NCBI GenBank assembly: GCA_003601875.1
Contig: PIYF01000056.1
Coordinates: 1 to 5,536 of the forward strand
Source of the DNA: Candidatus Bathyarchaeota archaeon
Lineage (GTDB): Archaea; Thermoproteota; Bathyarchaeia; Bathyarchaeales; Bathycorpusculaceae
Length of the DNA stretch: 5,536 bases
Direction of reading: 5' to 3'
A program made the position numbers and the translations under genes. The notes below the pieces were generated by a model. That model made no database searches, was not told where the DNA came from, and saw only the letters and a program-made list of their open reading frames with translations. This document shows, piece after piece, positions 1 to 5,536 of the stretch (the stretch's first letter is position 1; each line of letters opens with the position of its first letter).

Positions 1-552
1 ATGGACATAGCTTGGCATCGAGGTTTAGCGGAAGCCGACAATCTGACGGAAAAAGATTACATGCAGATGTGCGCCTATAAAACAGGAACTTTAGCAAGGT
101 TATCCGCTAAAATAGCCGCTGTACTAGCTGACGCTGATGATGAGTTAATTGAAAAACTTGGACGTTTCGCGGAAAGCATAGGCGTAGCCTTTCAAATGCA
201 AGACGACATTTTAGACCTTACAAGCATGAGTTTTGCAGCAAAAAAGGGAGGAAGAGGTCAAGACATAACTGAAGGAAAACGAACCCTAATAGTTATTCAC
301 ACTTTAGAAAGGGCTAACTTGAAAGACAGAAGAAGATTAATTGAAATCTTAAACATGCACACATCAAATCAAAAGCTTAAGGACGAAGCTATATCAATTA
401 TGCAAAAATACGATTCAATAAACTATGTGAAAGAGTTAGCGAGAAAAATAGTTAACGAAAGCTGGAAAAATGTTGAAGGGCTTCTACCAGCTTCAGATGC
501 AAAGGAAAAATTAAGAGCCTTTGCAGATTTCTTAATAGAGAGAAAAATTTAA
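1..552 (+). CDS. idsA: Short-chain polyprenyl diphosphate synthase (GGPP/FPP synthase type), C-terminal part
   Basis: Trans-isoprenyl diphosphate synthases condense isopentenyl diphosphate with an allylic diphosphate in the cytoplasm. In archaea they make the C15-C25 chains of the ether lipids. Visible here are the KTG of the mid-region (residues 27-29, in YMQMCAYKTGTLA), the second aspartate-rich motif FQMQDDILD (64-72), which binds Mg2+ and the diphosphate, and the downstream GQDITEGKRTL block (86-96). Family members are about 320-350 residues. Only about 183 are present, and the first aspartate-rich motif, which largely sets chain length, lies upstream of the window. The ATG at base 1 is therefore almost certainly an internal Met (the conserved GQ-x-x-D region) and not the start. 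The frame ends at TAA 550-552, 13 nt before gltX. As I recall, idsA next to gltX is also found in some methanogens. The family call is firm; product length (GGPP most likely) and the gene symbol are inferred. Confidence 0.93.
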   Translation: MDIAWHRGLAEADNLTEKDYMQMCAYKTGTLARLSAKIAAVLADADDELIEKLGRFAESIGVAFQMQDDILDLTSMSFAAKKGGRGQDITEGKRTLIVIHTLERANLKDRRRLIEILNMHTSNQKLKDEAISIMQKYDSINYVKELARKIVNESWKNVEGLLPASDAKEKLRAFADFLIERKI

Positions 553-565
553 CAGAGTGTAAAAC

Positions 566-2308
566 TTGTTTGAGGAAGATCTGAAGCTTAAAGAGACTAT
601 TCGAAAAATCGCATTATTAAACGCTGTTAAACATAATGGAAAAGCTCAAATAGGCCCCGTAATTGGAAAACTTCTCGCTGAAAAACCTGAATTAAAATCT
701 GAAGTTAAAAAATTAGCAAGTTTTATCGGAAAAATTGTTCAAGAAGTCAATAATCTTTCTTTGAAGGAGCAGAAACGAATCCTTGAGGAACACTGGCCTG
801 AAGCTCTTGTGAAAGTGAGAGTTGAAGGGGAAAGGAAACTTCCACCCTTACCAAACGTGAATAAATATCCAAAGGTTGTCACCCGTTTCTCTCCGAATCC
901 TGACTGCGTCCTTCATTTAGGTTCAGCAAGAGCAATAGTTCTCTGTTACGAATATTCACGAATGTATAAGGGAAAGTTTATCTTACGCTTCGAGGATACT
1001 GACCCGAAATTGAAAAGGCCTGTTTTAGAGTTTTATGATAGGATAAGAGAGGATTTAATTTGGCTTGGATGTAAACCAGATGAGGAATACATTCAAAGTG
1101 ATAGAATTCCAATCTATTATGAATATGCTGAAAAGTTGTTGAAAGATGGAAAAGCTTACGTGTGCACGTGTAAACCTGAAGTTTTCAGGGAGAGAATACT
1201 TGCCAAAAAACCTTGTGACTGCCGTAACTTACCTCCAGAAGAGCAACTTTCAAGATGGGAACACATGCTTAACGGCGAATACGAGGAAGGCGAAGCTGTT
1301 GTTCGAATAAAAACAGATTTGAACCACCCGAACCCAGCGGTTCGAGACTGGCCTGCTCTTCGAATAATAAACTCCAAGAAATATCCACATCCCAGAGTTG
1401 GAGACAAATACCGTGTTTGGCCCCTTTACAATTTTGCCTGCGGATTAGACGACCATCTAATGGAGGTAACTCACATAATTAGAGGAAAAGAACATTACAC
1501 AAACATGGTTAGACAAAAATACATGTACAAGTATTTAGGCTGGAAATATCCAGAAGCAATCCATTATGGAAGGTTAAAAATAACAGGAGCATCGCTAAGT
1601 AAGTCGAAAATAGTTCAAGGAATAAGGGAAGGCATATACAAGGATTGGGATGACCCGCGACTGGCAACATTTGCAGCTCTCAGAAGACGGGGGATAACCC
1701 CTGAAGCCATTAAAAAATTGATAATTGACGTTGGACCTAAAACTTCAGATGTTATTCTAAGCTGGGAAAACCTTTATGCATATAACCGCAAAATCATAGA
1801 TCCAAAGGCAGACAGATACTTCTTTGTGCAGAACCCTGCAAAATTAAAGGTTAAAAATGTTCCAAAGAAGATTAAGGCGGAAATTCGTTTACATCCAGAC
1901 AATCCTAATAGAGGATTTAAGGAGTATGTGATAGAACCTAAAGGGAAAGACAATTCTGTTGTTTTTTGGATATCTAAAAAAGACTTAAAGGAGAAAAATA
2001 AAGTTCGTCTCATGGGATTATTCAACATTAGATTTGAAAAGAAAAATGAAGTTTCAGCGGAAGCCATTTTCTTGGGAGAATCTTATGAGGAAGCTAAGAA
2101 AGCTGGGATTCCCCTAATTCACTGGGTTCTTTTAGGCTCTGAAATACCATGTAAAGTTGTTATGCCAGATGCTACAACATCTGAAGGGGTTGCTGAGGCT
2201 TACTGTGAAAGGTTAAAGCCCAATGATATTATACAGTTTGAAAGGTTCGGATTTGTTAGAATAGATAAAGTTGATAAAACTTTGACAGCTTATTATGCAC
2301 ATAAATAG
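566..2308 (+). CDS. gltX: Glutamyl-tRNA synthetase, archaeal type (class I)
   Basis: Charges tRNA with glutamate in the cytoplasm. Archaeal members are generally non-discriminating: they also form Glu-tRNA(Gln), which an amidotransferase then converts. The 580 residues fit the family (about 550-580). Residues 1-100 are the archaeal/eukaryotic-type N-terminal helical region. The class I core begins at RFSPNPDCVLHLGSARA (107-123), where HLGS replaces HIGH. RFEDTDP (141-147), RGKEH (306-310) and the KMSKS-loop equivalent LSKSK (344-348) follow. From about 400 to the end is the beta-barrel anticodon-binding part of the GlnRS-like type. C200, C202, C217 and C219 form a possible zinc site in the insertion domain. 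The start is TTG 566: an in-frame stop lies at 560-562, and the translated N terminus aligns with the family (ALLNAVKHNGKAQ). No convincing Shine-Dalgarno precedes it, so translation may be coupled to the upstream gene 13 nt away. srp19 follows after 9 nt. Confidence 0.97.
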   Translation: MFEEDLKLKETIRKIALLNAVKHNGKAQIGPVIGKLLAEKPELKSEVKKLASFIGKIVQEVNNLSLKEQKRILEEHWPEALVKVRVEGERKLPPLPNVNKYPKVVTRFSPNPDCVLHLGSARAIVLCYEYSRMYKGKFILRFEDTDPKLKRPVLEFYDRIREDLIWLGCKPDEEYIQSDRIPIYYEYAEKLLKDGKAYVCTCKPEVFRERILAKKPCDCRNLPPEEQLSRWEHMLNGEYEEGEAVVRIKTDLNHPNPAVRDWPALRIINSKKYPHPRVGDKYRVWPLYNFACGLDDHLMEVTHIIRGKEHYTNMVRQKYMYKYLGWKYPEAIHYGRLKITGASLSKSKIVQGIREGIYKDWDDPRLATFAALRRRGITPEAIKKLIIDVGPKTSDVILSWENLYAYNRKIIDPKADRYFFVQNPAKLKVKNVPKKIKAEIRLHPDNPNRGFKEYVIEPKGKDNSVVFWISKKDLKEKNKVRLMGLFNIRFEKKNEVSAEAIFLGESYEEAKKAGIPLIHWVLLGSEIPCKVVMPDATTSEGVAEAYCERLKPNDIIQFERFGFVRIDKVDKTLTAYYAHK

Positions 2309-2313
2309 GGAGG
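2309..2313 (+). promoter_or_regulatory. Shine-Dalgarno site of srp19
   Basis: GGAGG lies directly after the gltX stop codon and 4 nt before ATG 2318. It is the strongest ribosome binding site on the plus strand and confirms the srp19 start. It fills most of the 9-nt gltX-srp19 gap, which supports cotranscription, since there is no room for a separate promoter outside gltX. Confidence 0.75.
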
Positions 2314-2317
2314 AAAG

Positions 2318-2605
2318 ATGCGTAAACAAGAAAAAATTATTCTTTGGCCAACATACTTCGATGCGTCAAAAACAAGGCGTGAGGGGCGTCGCATACCTAA
2401 AAATTTAGCTATCACGTCTCCAAAAGTCTATGAGATAAGTCAAGCCTTGAAAAAACTTGGCTTCAAACATGAAATTGTCGCTGATGCCGCTTATCCAAAA
2501 GCTCCATGGTTTAGAACTGGCATGTTAATTATTGAAAAGACAACGCATAAAAATAAACTGTTAAGAAAAGTTGCTCAGCAGCTTTTAAAGATTCGGAAAA
2601 GGTAG
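2318..2605 (+). CDS. srp19: Signal recognition particle 19 kDa protein (SRP19)
   Basis: SRP19 binds the tips of helices 6 and 8 of the archaeal/eukaryotic 7S SRP RNA and prepares it for SRP54 (Ffh). The assembled particle targets ribosomes making membrane and secreted proteins to the Sec translocon. The 95 residues are a normal archaeal length. Visible family features are the first strand with IILWPTYFD (7-15), the RNA-contacting R-x-x-GRRIPKNLA (20-31), SPKVYEISQALKKLG (34-48), and the AYP motif (58-60) followed by an aromatic residue. The C terminus is strongly basic (LLRKVAQQLLKIRKR), as usual for this protein. The segment TGMLIIE (67-73) stands where many homologues have a GRV-type sequence, a small departure. 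The ATG start has a strong Shine-Dalgarno. It is the last gene of the plus-strand unit and ends 6 nt from the convergent rps8e stop. Confidence 0.96.
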   Translation: MRKQEKIILWPTYFDASKTRREGRRIPKNLAITSPKVYEISQALKKLGFKHEIVADAAYPKAPWFRTGMLIIEKTTHKNKLLRKVAQQLLKIRKR

Positions 2606-2607
2606 CC

Positions 2608-2623
2608 TTTATTAAGTTTTCTT
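2608..2623 (+). terminator. Possible T-rich terminator for the idsA-gltX-srp19 unit
   Basis: Directly after the srp19 stop the plus strand reads TTTATTAAGTTTTCTT, a T-rich tract of the kind at which archaeal RNA polymerase often terminates without a hairpin. It starts in the 6-nt convergent gap and continues into the rps8e 3' end. The call rests only on composition and position. The sequence is also partly constrained by the S8e C-terminal codons (Lys-rich), so it could be coincidental. Confidence 0.3.
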
Positions 2624-3007
2624 CTCACCTATGAGAACCGCGTTTATTACTCCGTTCTGTCCTGGACGTGAGGTAACTCGTGCTAATCCTAACGGCGTTT
2701 CTATTATTGCTCCCTTCGTTATCACTCCTCTTCGGTCATAATCAACGTTTACAGGGTTCTTTACAACTCTTAAAATTTCAGTTTTCTCAGTTTTTCCGCT
2801 TTTAGGATCGGACACACAAGCATATTTGTCGCTTAAAACTTTTATTTTTATGTTTCCACCTCTTCCTCTTTTAATTTTCTTTTTAGTCTCCCCTAAAATT
2901 GTTTCTGTTGGAAATGATCCCATCTCAAATTTTCTTTTCGCCCGATATGGTTTTTTCCTTCCTCCTGAAGGTTTCCTTTTATGTAGGTCGCCGTGCCAAA
3001 CAGACAT
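2612..3007 (-). CDS. rps8e: Small ribosomal subunit protein eS8 (S8e)
   Basis: Structural protein of the archaeal/eukaryotic 30S/40S subunit that binds 16S rRNA. It has no bacterial counterpart. The 131 residues match archaeal S8e (about 125-135). The N terminus carries the family signature region KRKPSGGRKKPYRAKRKFEMG (residues 10-30). The basic RGRGGNIKIKVL (47-58), NPVNVDYDRRGVITKGAIIET (84-104) and the C-terminal ARVTSRPGQNGVINAVLI (109-126) follow, all characteristic. The ATG at 3007-3005 fits the conserved N terminus (MSVWHGDLHKRK). Only a weak purine-rich sequence (GAGAG) lies upstream. It sits 53 nt downstream of scpB on the same strand, with a TATA-like element in the gap, so it could be read both from the condensin operon and from its own promoter. 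Its 3' end faces srp19. Confidence 0.97.
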   Translation of the reverse strand: MSVWHGDLHKRKPSGGRKKPYRAKRKFEMGSFPTETILGETKKKIKRGRGGNIKIKVLSDKYACVSDPKSGKTEKTEILRVVKNPVNVDYDRRGVITKGAIIETPLGLARVTSRPGQNGVINAVLIGEKKT

Positions 3008-3051
3008 TTCTGCACTCTCATTCGGTTTTGTCTTTTATCAACGCTAATTTA

Positions 3052-3061
3052 CATATAAACC
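3052..3061 (-). promoter_or_regulatory. Candidate archaeal promoter (TATA box with BRE-like bases) for rps8e
   Basis: On the minus strand the scpB-rps8e gap contains TTTATATG (plus positions 3059-3052). It is preceded by the purine-rich GATAGG at the scpB 3' end, which resembles a TFB-recognition element. With the usual 25-27 nt spacing, transcription would begin near 3029, giving a leader of about 20 nt before the rps8e ATG. A separate promoter makes sense for a highly expressed ribosomal protein gene behind condensin genes. This is inferred from sequence and spacing only. Confidence 0.5.
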
Positions 3062-3642
3062 TATCTTTTCTCTTTTTTAGAATAGTCTTCAAAAACGTTT
3101 TTCAATTGACGTTTCATGGTTGCTAAGTCGTGGCTTAAACCGAAGTAATCTGCAAAATATTCTGTTGTCTTTAAAATTGTTGAGCGTCCCCTTTTTTCAC
3201 CAGCGATGAGTTTCCTTTCTTTCAAAAGTTTTATATGTCCATAAGCATGATGTCCACGCACTTCAACAACCCTTTTTTGGGAGACAGGTTGTCTATAAGC
3301 GATGTATGAAAGAGTTTTTAAGGGTCCTGTTGAAAGTAGGGGTCTGCTTACGAGTTTACGCACTTTTGGTGTGAATTCAGCTTTCAACTGTAAAACATAT
3401 CTTTCATCTTTTAACTCTAAAATTTCAAGAGCTGTGTTCCTGTTGGCATACTCCTCCATCAAAATTTTAACAAGTTTTTTAACCTTATTCTTTGAGCGTG
3501 TTTTAAGAACGGAACATAATTCTTTAAGGTCTAATGGACGCCCTGAAACATACAACGCGGCTTCAATTAAGGCTAGTTCCCGCTTCAACTTTTCCTCTTG
3601 AGAAGCCTTTTTTTCAACTGTTTGTTTTTCTATTGTTTGCAA
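3061..3642 (-). CDS. scpB: Segregation and condensation protein B (ScpB)
   Basis: ScpB is the tandem winged-helix (kite) subunit of prokaryotic condensin. It forms dimers that bind the central segment of ScpA and modulates SMC activity during chromosome organisation and segregation. The 193 residues are normal for the family. The first winged helix begins at LALIEAALYVSGRPLDLKEL (23-42). The second contains the family's most conserved stretch, LSYIAYRQPVSQKRVVEVRG (111-130), then the recognition segment IKLLKERKLIAG (137-148). It ends with GRSTILKTTEYFADYFGLS (152-170), equivalent to the GRP-x-x-Y-x-T-x-x-FL-x-x-FGL of bacterial homologues. The lysine/glutamate-rich N-terminal 20 residues are probably disordered. 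The start is TTG at 3642-3640, supported by a good Shine-Dalgarno and by the lack of a better start before the first domain. It overlaps the scpA 3' end by 13 nt, consistent with coupled translation. Confidence 0.94.
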   Translation of the reverse strand: MQTIEKQTVEKKASQEEKLKRELALIEAALYVSGRPLDLKELCSVLKTRSKNKVKKLVKILMEEYANRNTALEILELKDERYVLQLKAEFTPKVRKLVSRPLLSTGPLKTLSYIAYRQPVSQKRVVEVRGHHAYGHIKLLKERKLIAGEKRGRSTILKTTEYFADYFGLSHDLATMKRQLKNVFEDYSKKEKR

Positions 3643-4307
3643 GGCTGTTCTCCTACAGCTATGTAAATTTCTTCGCTTTCTTCATCTTGCCATAAGTCAA
3701 TTTTTCCATTATTCGCCAAAAACAGTAGAAGTATGAATGTTCGTATTACTTCCAATCGTTCCAATCCCTTCACAAGGGTTGAAAATTCAATTATTCCCGC
3801 TCCTTTAACCCTCTGTTTGAGAGAGAAGTAAAGCTTTTCCATTTGAATCTCAATTTCCATCAAGTAACGGTCTAATTGAGGGAGAATATCTGATGGTGGT
3901 GGGAGAACCGGTTCAATAATTCTTCTTTCAGAGTGAATTAGTTTTTCACCTTTTAAAACTTCATCTAAAACTTCTAATAAGTTCTTTATAGTTGTCGACG
4001 TTAACTCATACCTTAAAGGCAAGAATAGGGGTGGAGGTAGAAACTCTTTAGGAGGTTTAGGTTTAGGAGGTTCTTCAAGTTTTAACAAAAGTTTGGACTT
4101 CATCAAATATATCAATGCTGAAGAGTCTAAAGCCACGCCGGAAGCCCTAAAATCTATCTGTCCAGTTTTCTCCATTTCCTCAAGAAATGTTGTAAGTAAA
4201 TATGCAATGTTAATATTCCACGGTGTAAGTTTTTCAAGCTTATGAAATTCAAAAAGGATGTTCCATGGTGGACGAAGATAGAAGGGTTTTTTTAGAGCAG
4301 TTGACAT
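3630..4307 (-). CDS. scpA: Segregation and condensation protein A (ScpA, kleisin)
   Basis: ScpA is the kleisin of the SMC complex. Its N-terminal domain binds the SMC neck, its C-terminal winged helix binds the head of the other SMC, and its middle binds ScpB, closing a ring around DNA. In 225 residues the kleisin layout is visible: LTPWNINIAYLLTTFLEEME (27-46), then IDFRASGVALDSSALIYLMKSKLLL (51-75), matching the typical PWDI...SG-x-AL-x-x-A...MKSK-x-LL pattern. A proline-rich linker follows (79-98, PPKPKPPK and LPPPLFLP), then a middle helical region and the C-terminal winged helix (about 171-217: FSTLVKGLERLEVIRTFILLLFLANNGKIDLWQDE). The ATG follows the smc TAA immediately, with no spacer. 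GAGGTG 9 nt upstream serves as ribosome binding site. Its last codons overlap scpB. Confidence 0.94.
   Translation of the reverse strand: MSTALKKPFYLRPPWNILFEFHKLEKLTPWNINIAYLLTTFLEEMEKTGQIDFRASGVALDSSALIYLMKSKLLLKLEEPPKPKPPKEFLPPPLFLPLRYELTSTTIKNLLEVLDEVLKGEKLIHSERRIIEPVLPPPSDILPQLDRYLMEIEIQMEKLYFSLKQRVKGAGIIEFSTLVKGLERLEVIRTFILLLFLANNGKIDLWQDEESEEIYIAVGEQPCKQ
3650..3654 (-). promoter_or_regulatory. Shine-Dalgarno site that supports the TTG start of scpB
   Basis: The minus strand reads AGGAG (followed by AACAGCC) 7 nt before the TTG at 3642. The site lies within the last codons of scpA, so ribosomes finishing scpA are delivered to it. It decides in favour of the TTG start, because no ATG or GTG is better placed. 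Confidence 0.7.
4047..4071 (-). repeat. Tandem micro-repeat encoding the proline-lysine linker of ScpA
   Basis: The 10-nt sequence TTTAGGAGGT (plus-strand reading) occurs at 4047-4056 and again at 4062-4071. The copies are 15 nt (five codons) apart with a related unit between them. In the scpA frame this encodes PPKPKPPK around residues 80-87. It looks like a small in-frame duplication in a flexible linker. Confidence 0.6.
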
Positions 4308-5536
4308 TTAACTTTGCACCTCTAGAAATTTAGCTGAAATAACGTTTGAAACTCCATTTCTGGAGTAAACTCCATAAACTTTTTGAGCTTTGTTCACCAT
4401 TTCAGGTTTTAATGTGATGACTATGAATTGGGACTTTTCAGATTCCTCTAAGAGAAGTTCTGCTAGTTTTGAAACATGGAAAGCATCTAAGTGAGCGTCT
4501 ATTTCGTCTAGAATGTAAAATGAGGCTGGATTAAATTCTTGTATTGCAAAAATGAATGCTACAGCAGCCACTGAACGTTCTCCACCGCTTGCGCCGCTGA
4601 CAACTATGGATGGCTTGGTTGGAAACTGAACAATCATGTCTATCCCTCCCGAAAATGGATCATCTGGATTTTCAAGTTTGAGAACAGCGTTTCCTCCTCC
4701 AGTGAGCTTTGAAAAATACTTTTGAAGATTTTTGTTTATTTTTTCAAAAGCTTCCATGAAAACCCTTCTTTTCTTCCTCTCAATTTCATCCATAAACTGT
4801 AAAATTGCCTGCTTTTCCCTTTCAAGCTCATTCATCCTTAATGAAAGTTCTTTATAACGTGTTATCTGTTCCGTGTAGTGTGAAAGGGCAAGCTGATTTA
4901 CAGCCCCTATCCTTTCAAGTTCAAACCGCATCATTTTCAGTGAAGTTTCAGCCTCTTCAACTTGTTCAGGTGAAACATTAAGAGGTTTTTCGTAGCCAAG
5001 CTGTGTAAGCTGGTTTTGATGTTGTTGAAGTTGAAAGAGGGATGTTTGAATGTTTAGCTGAAGCTGGTTTAGAAGTTTATCTGCTTCTTCATATTCTGAA
5101 TCAACTTTTCTTAATTCCTTGTCAATGTCATCTATTTGAAGCATGTATTTCTTTGATTCTTTTTTCGCTGAGAGAACAGTTTCAGCGAGTTTAATGCGGC
5201 TTTTCTCAAGTTCAGCTATTTCGTTTTTAAGAGATTCCTTCTCTTGAATGGCGCTTTCAACTTCTCTTTCAACATTTCTTATTTGCTGTTCAACCTTTGA
5301 AAGTTGAATTTTTGCATTTTTATATCCTGTTCTTAAAACGTTTTCATATTGAGATTGAAGGGTTGAAATCTCTGTTTGAATTGTCCCAAGTTTCTGTCCT
5401 AAAATTGTTAATTCTTCAGCAAGTTTTTCCCTTTTAACCTCTAATTCTTGAATGTGAACAGGGTCTGTTTTCTTTCTCAATGAGGAGAGTTCTTTTTGAA
5501 GTTTCCTCATCTCTTTTTGGATAGTGTTTCCTTCAA
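4308..5536 (-). CDS. smc: Chromosome segregation protein SMC, C-terminal coiled coil and ATPase head (partial)
   Basis: SMC is the ATPase that dimerises through a hinge and, with ScpA and ScpB, compacts and loops chromosomal DNA. The frame is open to the window edge: eight more codons (EGNTIQKE) precede the Met at 5510, which is therefore internal to the coiled coil. SMCs are about 1150-1200 residues, so only the last third or so is here. Counting from that Met, residues 1-180 are heptad-rich coiled coil (E/K/Q/L) and 200-208 carry IGAVNQLAL, like the GPVNLLA of SMCs. YFSKLTGGGNAVLKLENPDDPFSGGIDM (265-292) begins the C-terminal head lobe. The ABC signature is SGASGGERS (305-313) and the Walker B is FYILDEIDAHLD (331-342). 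At the H-loop position QFIVITLKPE (361-370) has Leu where many bacterial SMCs have His. GVYSRNGVSNVIS (380-392) ends the domain. The hinge and Walker A lie outside the window. The gene heads a tight smc-scpA-scpB unit. Rad50 is excluded by the head motifs and neighbours. Confidence 0.96.
   Translation of the reverse strand, partial: EGNTIQKEMRKLQKELSSLRKKTDPVHIQELEVKREKLAEELTILGQKLGTIQTEISTLQSQYENVLRTGYKNAKIQLSKVEQQIRNVEREVESAIQEKESLKNEIAELEKSRIKLAETVLSAKKESKKYMLQIDDIDKELRKVDSEYEEADKLLNQLQLNIQTSLFQLQQHQNQLTQLGYEKPLNVSPEQVEEAETSLKMMRFELERIGAVNQLALSHYTEQITRYKELSLRMNELEREKQAILQFMDEIERKKRRVFMEAFEKINKNLQKYFSKLTGGGNAVLKLENPDDPFSGGIDMIVQFPTKPSIVVSGASGGERSVAAVAFIFAIQEFNPASFYILDEIDAHLDAFHVSKLAELLLEESEKSQFIVITLKPEMVNKAQKVYGVYSRNGVSNVISAKFLEVQS
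4317..4322 (-). promoter_or_regulatory. Shine-Dalgarno site of scpA
   Basis: The minus strand reads GAGGTG inside the last codons of smc, 9 nt before the scpA ATG. Because smc ends in TAA directly followed by ATG, the site supports termination-reinitiation coupling between the two condensin subunits. Confidence 0.65.

Noticed and set aside
1..3. ATG at the first base as the start of the prenyl synthase
   Set aside because: The translated sequence begins in the middle of the family fold and lacks the first aspartate-rich motif, so the gene starts outside the window.
1156..1407. Minus-strand open frame of 83 codons inside gltX
   Set aside because: It lies opposite a strongly conserved synthetase region, encodes a Ser/Cys-rich sequence with no recognisable domain, and has no ribosome binding site. 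It is a shadow frame.
1774..2067. Minus-strand open frame of 97 codons inside gltX
   Set aside because: Its Phe/Leu-rich sequence arises as the complement of lysine-rich codons of the GltX C-terminal domain. It has no family features.
2826..3126. Two overlapping plus-strand open frames opposite rps8e and the scpB-rps8e gap, with hydrophobic-looking products
   Set aside because: The Phe-rich runs are the complement of the Lys/Arg-rich S8e codons. The real S8e signature on the minus strand explains the region, and no membrane protein is supported.
3302..3601. Plus-strand open frame of 99 codons opposite scpB
   Set aside because: It is the antisense of conserved ScpB winged-helix codons, and its translation shows no domain.
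5508..5510. ATG at 5510 as the start of a short SMC-like protein
   Set aside because: The frame stays open to the window edge with coiled-coil-compatible residues (EGNTIQKE), and the ATPase head would lack its N-terminal half. It is an internal Met of a full-length smc.
1..5536. A new defence, mobile or other undescribed system
   Set aside because: Every long frame with coding character matches a known housekeeping family, the spacers are 0-53 nt, and I see no inverted repeats, CRISPR-like repeats, integrase or unusual composition.

Overview
This is an AT-rich, gene-dense archaeal chromosomal window. The archaeal assignment rests on the genes themselves: a signal recognition particle 19 kDa protein, ribosomal protein S8e, and a glutamyl-tRNA synthetase of the archaeal/eukaryotic type all occur here and have no bacterial counterpart. 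The SMC head motifs resemble those I recall from Thaumarchaeota and related TACK lineages, so a Thermoproteota/TACK archaeon (for example Bathyarchaeia) is my best guess. The lineage is inference; the domain is secure.

Left half, plus strand (1-2605): the 3' part of a short-chain polyprenyl diphosphate synthase gene (membrane lipid synthesis), a complete gltX (glutamyl-tRNA synthetase) and a complete srp19. They are separated by only 13 and 9 nt, so they look like one transcription unit.

Right half, minus strand (5536 down to 2612): the 3' part of smc (C-terminal coiled coil and ATPase head), then complete scpA, scpB and rps8e. smc and scpA abut with no spacer, and scpA and scpB overlap by 13 nt. 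Together they encode a full prokaryotic condensin (SMC-kleisin-ScpB). rps8e follows after 53 nt and has its own TATA-like element, so it can probably be transcribed independently. The two units converge with 6 nt between the srp19 and rps8e stop codons.

The window is almost entirely coding, and no stretch of 300 bases lacks a gene. I see no tRNA or rRNA, CRISPR, insertion sequence, prophage or defence genes. I do not think it contains an undescribed system. The points worth a second look are details: the SMC head lacking the H-loop histidine, a proline-rich micro-repeat in ScpA, a four-cysteine putative zinc site in GltX, TTG starts, and the tight convergent junction.
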